DNA of 64,000 bases from JANQIO01 sp965601975. GTDB taxonomy: Bacteria > Pseudomonadota > Gammaproteobacteria > Pseudomonadales > Halieaceae. Every line of letters starts with the position of its first letter. The stretch's first letter is position 1. The notes beneath the pieces were generated by a model. It did no database searches, was not told where the DNA came from, and worked only from the letters and a program-made list of their open reading frames with translations. The stretch is from the NCBI GenBank assembly GCA_965601975.1, contig OZ271856.1, forward strand, positions 1,736,001 to 1,800,000. Reading direction: 5' to 3'. The translations under genes and the position numbers were made by a program. Of the stretch, positions 60,601-64,000 are shown piece by piece.

Positions 60601-60914
60601 AAAGTGTGAACCAGTTCTCACAGGTGGGAAAAAGGTGCCAGACTAATCTTTCGTTTAGTTCACTGAACGCATTTATTGGTTAGTCTGTAGTGAGGTCGCA
60701 GGATAGCGGCCTTGGGCAAAGCTCCACAGAGAGCGCCCTTAGAACGATAAGAAGTACGGCTACCAAAAAACCTGAAAGGGTTGCTGCATCCGGGTGTTTG
60801 CGGGCACTCACGGGGAGTTGGGCGTGTGCGCACGGCCAACAGGATTTGAGCGACGACAAGTGGCAGACTGGCCGATAGAGCCGGTGGCACTTGTCTGTAG
60901 TCAGGGGTTGGTAC
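60601..60914. other. long leader region of the Ig-repeat gene
   Basis: 314 bases without a credible gene. It holds CAGACTAA/TTAGTCTG inverted arms at 60639-60646 and 60680-60687, and a TGT-N12-ACA at 60605-60622 which may be chance. The rest (60690-60900) is GC-rich with several short stems; I cannot assign a known riboswitch. Confidence 0.45.
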
Positions 60915-63900
60915 ATGGACGTGCGTATTTTGCGCGGCATTTTCGCGAGTCTTCGTGGCTGTGGACGTTTTTCAAGAGCCTTCGCCACCGCATCAATTAT
61001 CTTCCTGGGCACCAGCTTCATCGCCGATCCCGCCGCGGCGCAGTCGCTAGACTGTTCCAGCGCCTACGCGGTCCCCAACACCGTCTGGCCCCCCAACAAC
61101 AAGTTCAAGAAGATCAAGATCAAGGGCGTCGAGGGCGCAGACTCGATCGTTGTCCAGTGCATCAGCCAGGACGAGCCCCTGGGATTCCGCGACGATGACG
61201 ATGATGACGACGACGATGATGACGATGATCGTGAACATCATCGCAGCGATGACGACGACGATGATGATGACCGGGACGATAAGCGCCGCTATGGCGACGA
61301 TGACGACGACGATGATGACAACCGCCTTGGCGATGATGACGACGATGATGATGACGACGACCAGCCCCGGGTCGAGTACGACGGCAAGGGTGTAGGCTCC
61401 GACAAGCCCCAGATACGGCGCAGGCGCCAGGGGGGCGGCAATGGACGTGTTTACTACATTGATTTCCTGGCCTCGGGTGGTGGACAGCAATGCTTTGGTC
61501 AGGTGGAAGTCGGCGTTCCGCCGAAGAAAAAGAAGGCGGCCATCGGAGACGGTCCGCTGTACGTGTCGGTGCCGGACTCGATCCAGTGCGGTGCCCCTGA
61601 AGTCAACCTGCCGCCCGTCATCGAGTCCGCACCGGTCACACAGGTGCTGGTGTTCGAGACCTATTCCTATGCCGTTGTCGCGTCTGACCCGGAGTCAGAT
61701 CCGCTGTCCTATGCACTGACGACTGCGCCTGAGGGCATGACCATTGACCCGGTTGGCCTGATCACCTGGGAAACCACAACCGTGGATATCGGCGACAACC
61801 CGGTTGAGGTTGTGGTGACCGACGACCAGGGCGGCAGCTCCGTGCAGAGTTTCACGGTGACGGTGAACCCGCCGCTCAACCGCGACCCGGTGATAATCTC
61901 CACACCGCCAGGCCAGGCGCTGAGTGAAATCGAATACACCTATCTGGTAGAGGCGACGGATGAAGATGGCGACACGCTGACCTACAGCGTTGCCGGCCCC
62001 GTCGGCATGGCGGTAGATGCCTTCGGTGAGATTTCCTGGACGCCGAGCCGCGACCAGATCGGCAGCAACGCGGTAGCAGTAACCGTCGAGGACGGCGCCG
62101 GCGGCAGCGCCAGCCAGTCATTCACGGTCGAGGTTCTGGACAGCAACAGTCCACCGGTCATCACCAGCACGCCGCCGACTCAGGCCCTGGTTGGAGAGGT
62201 CTACAACTACCCGGTAGAGGCCCAGGACGTCGACAACGATCCGCTGACCTATCGCCTGTTGATTGCCCCGCTGGGCATGGAAATTGACGGCAACGGCCTG
62301 ATTACCTGGACTCCGGAACTGGCCCAGGAAGGTGAGCAGGACGTGGTGGTTGACGTGGACGACGGCCGCGACGGTGCCGTACAGCAGAGCTTCACCATCA
62401 CCGTTATCCGGCCCAACACCAATCCGGTGATTACCTCCACACCAGTGGCTGAAATTCTTATCGGTGAGACCTACACCTACGACGTGGTTGCCGAGGACGC
62501 CGAGAGTGATCCGCTTGAATACACGCTGACGACGGCGCCGGCCGGTATGGCGATTGACGCGGCGGGCCAGATCACCTGGACCCCGACCGAAGCGGACGAG
62601 GGCACCGCCGATGTCTCGGTGCTGGTCACCGATGATCGCGGTGGCAGTGCAAGCCAGAGCTATTCCATCGCGGTAACACGTCCCGACACCCCGCCCGTGA
62701 TCACCTCTTTCCCGGTGACACTGGCCACCGTTGGTACAGGTTATACCTACCAGGTCGTCGCCACGGATGCGGAGAATGACGAGCTGTCCTACTCACTGCT
62801 GCAATCCCCCGCGGGCATGGGTATCAGTCTGCTCACGGGCCAGATCGACTGGACGCCGGCGGCGGACGACCTCGGCCCGCAAGACGTGGTCGTGCGCGTG
62901 GAAGACGACAGGGGCTTTTTCACTGACCAGCCCTACACGATAACCGTCAGCAACAGCCCGAATACACCGCCGGTGATCACCAGCCCGCCAGTCACGGCGG
63001 CAACGGTTGCTATCGCCTACGATTACCCGGTGGCGGCCACGGACGCCGAAGACGATGTACTCGCGTACTCCCTGGTGACCGCCCCGGTTGGCATGACCAT
63101 CAGCCCGATCCTCGGTGACATATTCTGGGTGCCGAGTATCGACCAGGAGGGCAGCCATCGTGTCACCGTCGAGGTGGCGGATGGGCGCGGTGGCATCACC
63201 CGGCAGTGGTTCGATGTGCTCGTGGTTCTCGGGGACAATTCCCCGCCGAGCATCGTCACCAGCCCGATCACTGAAGTCGACGCGGGCGAGTACTACGGCT
63301 ATGACCTGGACGCGACTGACGCGGATGGTGACGCGCTGGATTACGTCTTGACCCAGTCTCCTTCCGGCATGCAGATTCAGCCCCAGACCGGTCTTATCAG
63401 CTGGAACCCGACTGTGGCTGATGCCGGTGCCGCATCAGTCACCGTGCGCGTGTTTGATGCCTACCGCGCCTTCGACGAGCAGGCTTTCACCATCACGGTT
63501 GTCGATGTACCGCCCAATCGCGCGCCGACGATTACCAGTGTTCCGCCGGGCTCGGTACAGGGAGCGCAATCCTTCGACTACCAGGTCACTGCGGTCGACC
63601 CGGACGAAGACATACTGTCCTTCGCACTTCGCAATGGGCCCGCGGGCGCGGTGATCAATCCCGCCACTGGCGATCTCAACTGGGCGCCCTCTGCGCAGTA
63701 CGTTCAGGCCCAGGACCTGCCGCTGAACTACTGCGGCGATGCAGTAGAGCCCGATCCGCTGCTGGAGTCTGTGACGCTGGCCGTGGAAAAAGGCGCGGCA
63801 CTGATCGGGGATGAAGCGGTGACCTTCACCTCCCAGGAGAGAAGCGTTACGGACGAAGTACAAATGCCTACGCTGGCCGCGCTGTCGCGGGCCAGCCAGT

Positions 63901-64000
63901 TTGTGACTATTGACGAATACGAAGCCCTGACGATGTTCAATCTGTCGTCGACCAGTGTTCAGTCTGACGGTGTGGTGAAGAACAGTGGTATCACAGACGA
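60915..64000 (+). CDS. very large exported Asp-rich, Ig-like repeat protein (3' end outside window)
   Basis: Open from ATG 60915 (AGGGG upstream) through the window edge, over 1020 codons with no stop. A signal peptide ends near ADPAAAQS. Residues about 93-149 hold four Asp runs of 13, 8, 8 and 10 (61191-61361), coded by GAC/GAT only. From about 230 there are at least seven, perhaps eight, repeats of about 95 residues beginning PPVITSxPxTxA and containing YxVxAxDxExDxLxY and GMxIDxxxGxIxWTP: cadherin-like/putative Ig domains. Probably a calcium-binding surface or adhesion protein. Confidence 0.88.
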   Translation, partial: MDVRILRGIFASLRGCGRFSRAFATASIIFLGTSFIADPAAAQSLDCSSAYAVPNTVWPPNNKFKKIKIKGVEGADSIVVQCISQDEPLGFRDDDDDDDDDDDDDREHHRSDDDDDDDDRDDKRRYGDDDDDDDDNRLGDDDDDDDDDDQPRVEYDGKGVGSDKPQIRRRRQGGGNGRVYYIDFLASGGGQQCFGQVEVGVPPKKKKAAIGDGPLYVSVPDSIQCGAPEVNLPPVIESAPVTQVLVFETYSYAVVASDPESDPLSYALTTAPEGMTIDPVGLITWETTTVDIGDNPVEVVVTDDQGGSSVQSFTVTVNPPLNRDPVIISTPPGQALSEIEYTYLVEATDEDGDTLTYSVAGPVGMAVDAFGEISWTPSRDQIGSNAVAVTVEDGAGGSASQSFTVEVLDSNSPPVITSTPPTQALVGEVYNYPVEAQDVDNDPLTYRLLIAPLGMEIDGNGLITWTPELAQEGEQDVVVDVDDGRDGAVQQSFTITVIRPNTNPVITSTPVAEILIGETYTYDVVAEDAESDPLEYTLTTAPAGMAIDAAGQITWTPTEADEGTADVSVLVTDDRGGSASQSYSIAVTRPDTPPVITSFPVTLATVGTGYTYQVVATDAENDELSYSLLQSPAGMGISLLTGQIDWTPAADDLGPQDVVVRVEDDRGFFTDQPYTITVSNSPNTPPVITSPPVTAATVAIAYDYPVAATDAEDDVLAYSLVTAPVGMTISPILGDIFWVPSIDQEGSHRVTVEVADGRGGITRQWFDVLVVLGDNSPPSIVTSPITEVDAGEYYGYDLDATDADGDALDYVLTQSPSGMQIQPQTGLISWNPTVADAGAASVTVRVFDAYRAFDEQAFTITVVDVPPNRAPTITSVPPGSVQGAQSFDYQVTAVDPDEDILSFALRNGPAGAVINPATGDLNWAPSAQYVQAQDLPLNYCGDAVEPDPLLESVTLAVEKGAALIGDEAVTFTSQERSVTDEVQMPTLAALSRASQFVTIDEYEALTMFNLSSTSVQSDGVVKNSGITD

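Noticed and set aside
60605..60622. Third TGT-N12-ACA PpsR-like site
   Set aside because: Arms extend only to TGTGA/TCACA and it is 290 bases from the next gene; a chance match cannot be excluded.
60690..60900. Possible c-di-GMP or other riboswitch in the leader (GGGCAAAGC-like sequence)
   Set aside because: The surrounding conserved elements and spacing of known GEMM riboswitches are not found, so I do not call it.
61191..61361. Short-period repeat resembling a CRISPR or tandem array
   Set aside because: Period is 3 bases in one reading frame without spacers; it is an Asp-run microsatellite.
61047..61490. 147-residue minus-strand frame that looks like a membrane protein (runs of Val and Ile)
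   Set aside because: The hydrophobic runs are simply GAC/GAT codons read backwards as GTC/ATC; the + strand gene has a signal peptide and long repeats.

Overview
The window is about 60% GC, gene-dense bacterial DNA with no rRNA, tRNA or CRISPR array that I can recognise. The best taxonomic clue is a light-harvesting operon at about 50.1-51.9 kb (pucB, pucA, pucC) with PpsR/CrtJ-type TGT-N12-ACA operators. Together with many exported hydrolases, porins, DUF6607 and GGGGTCAGAGTAA hairpin repeats, it suggests a marine gammaproteobacterial aerobic anoxygenic phototroph, perhaps of the Halieaceae (OM60/NOR5) type. That placement is inference.

Layout. 0-1.5 kb: a partial DUF962 gene, a small coiled-coil protein and a ParDE-type toxin-antitoxin pair. 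1.5-15.8 kb: three exported metal-dependent amidohydrolases, an exported lipoprotein, a DUF481 protein, a large MscS-type channel, two outer-membrane porins and two small membrane proteins; this looks like an uptake and hydrolysis zone. 15.8-21 kb: a sarcosine-oxidase-like flavoenzyme, a class III aminotransferase, an SDR whose catalytic Lys is Asn, an XRE/nucleotidyltransferase TA-like pair and a saccharopine-dehydrogenase-like reductase. 21-31 kb: a TetR regulator and a catabolic/detoxification cluster (double DsbA-like protein, MBL hydrolase, arylsulfatase, two GST-type proteins, alkylsulfatase-like MBL lipoprotein). Four of its promoter regions share an AT-rich TGNCATA-type motif and may form one regulon.

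31-39 kb is an ion and osmotic-stress block: membrane protein, MscS channel, Na/Pi cotransporter, a second large MscS paralogue and a CASTOR/POLLUX-like channel. It is followed by a decayed LysR gene fragment and a RelE/XRE TA pair whose near-perfect palindromic operator overlaps a promoter that should give a leaderless toxin mRNA. 40-46 kb: RidA, an alpha/beta hydrolase, an NAD(P)-binding protein, a GNAT, a Rieske-ThDP enzyme fusion overlapping a flavodoxin-like gene, and a DyP peroxidase. 46.8-49 kb: a periplasmic protein with HipA/PI3K-like kinase motifs and a DUF6607 protein.

49.1-52.5 kb is the photosynthesis locus. An unrecognised repeat protein (49201-49902) has its own PpsR-type site and lies directly upstream of pucBAC; pucC overlaps a peptide deformylase gene. 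The LH2 alpha subunit has Phe-Phe where B850 complexes have Tyr-Trp, which predicts a blue-shifted (B800-820-like) antenna. 52.5-59.7 kb holds a gamma-glutamyltransferase family protein, two NTF2-like proteins with a racemase-like protein, a crotonase, DUF2244, a sulfurtransferase, a DksA-like protein, RluA and a methyltransferase whose start and stop codons both lie in copies of the same repeat. 59.8-64 kb: an RHH/MazF TA pair, a cluster of hairpin repeats, and the start of a very large exported protein with Asp-rich runs and at least seven Ig-like repeats that runs off the end.
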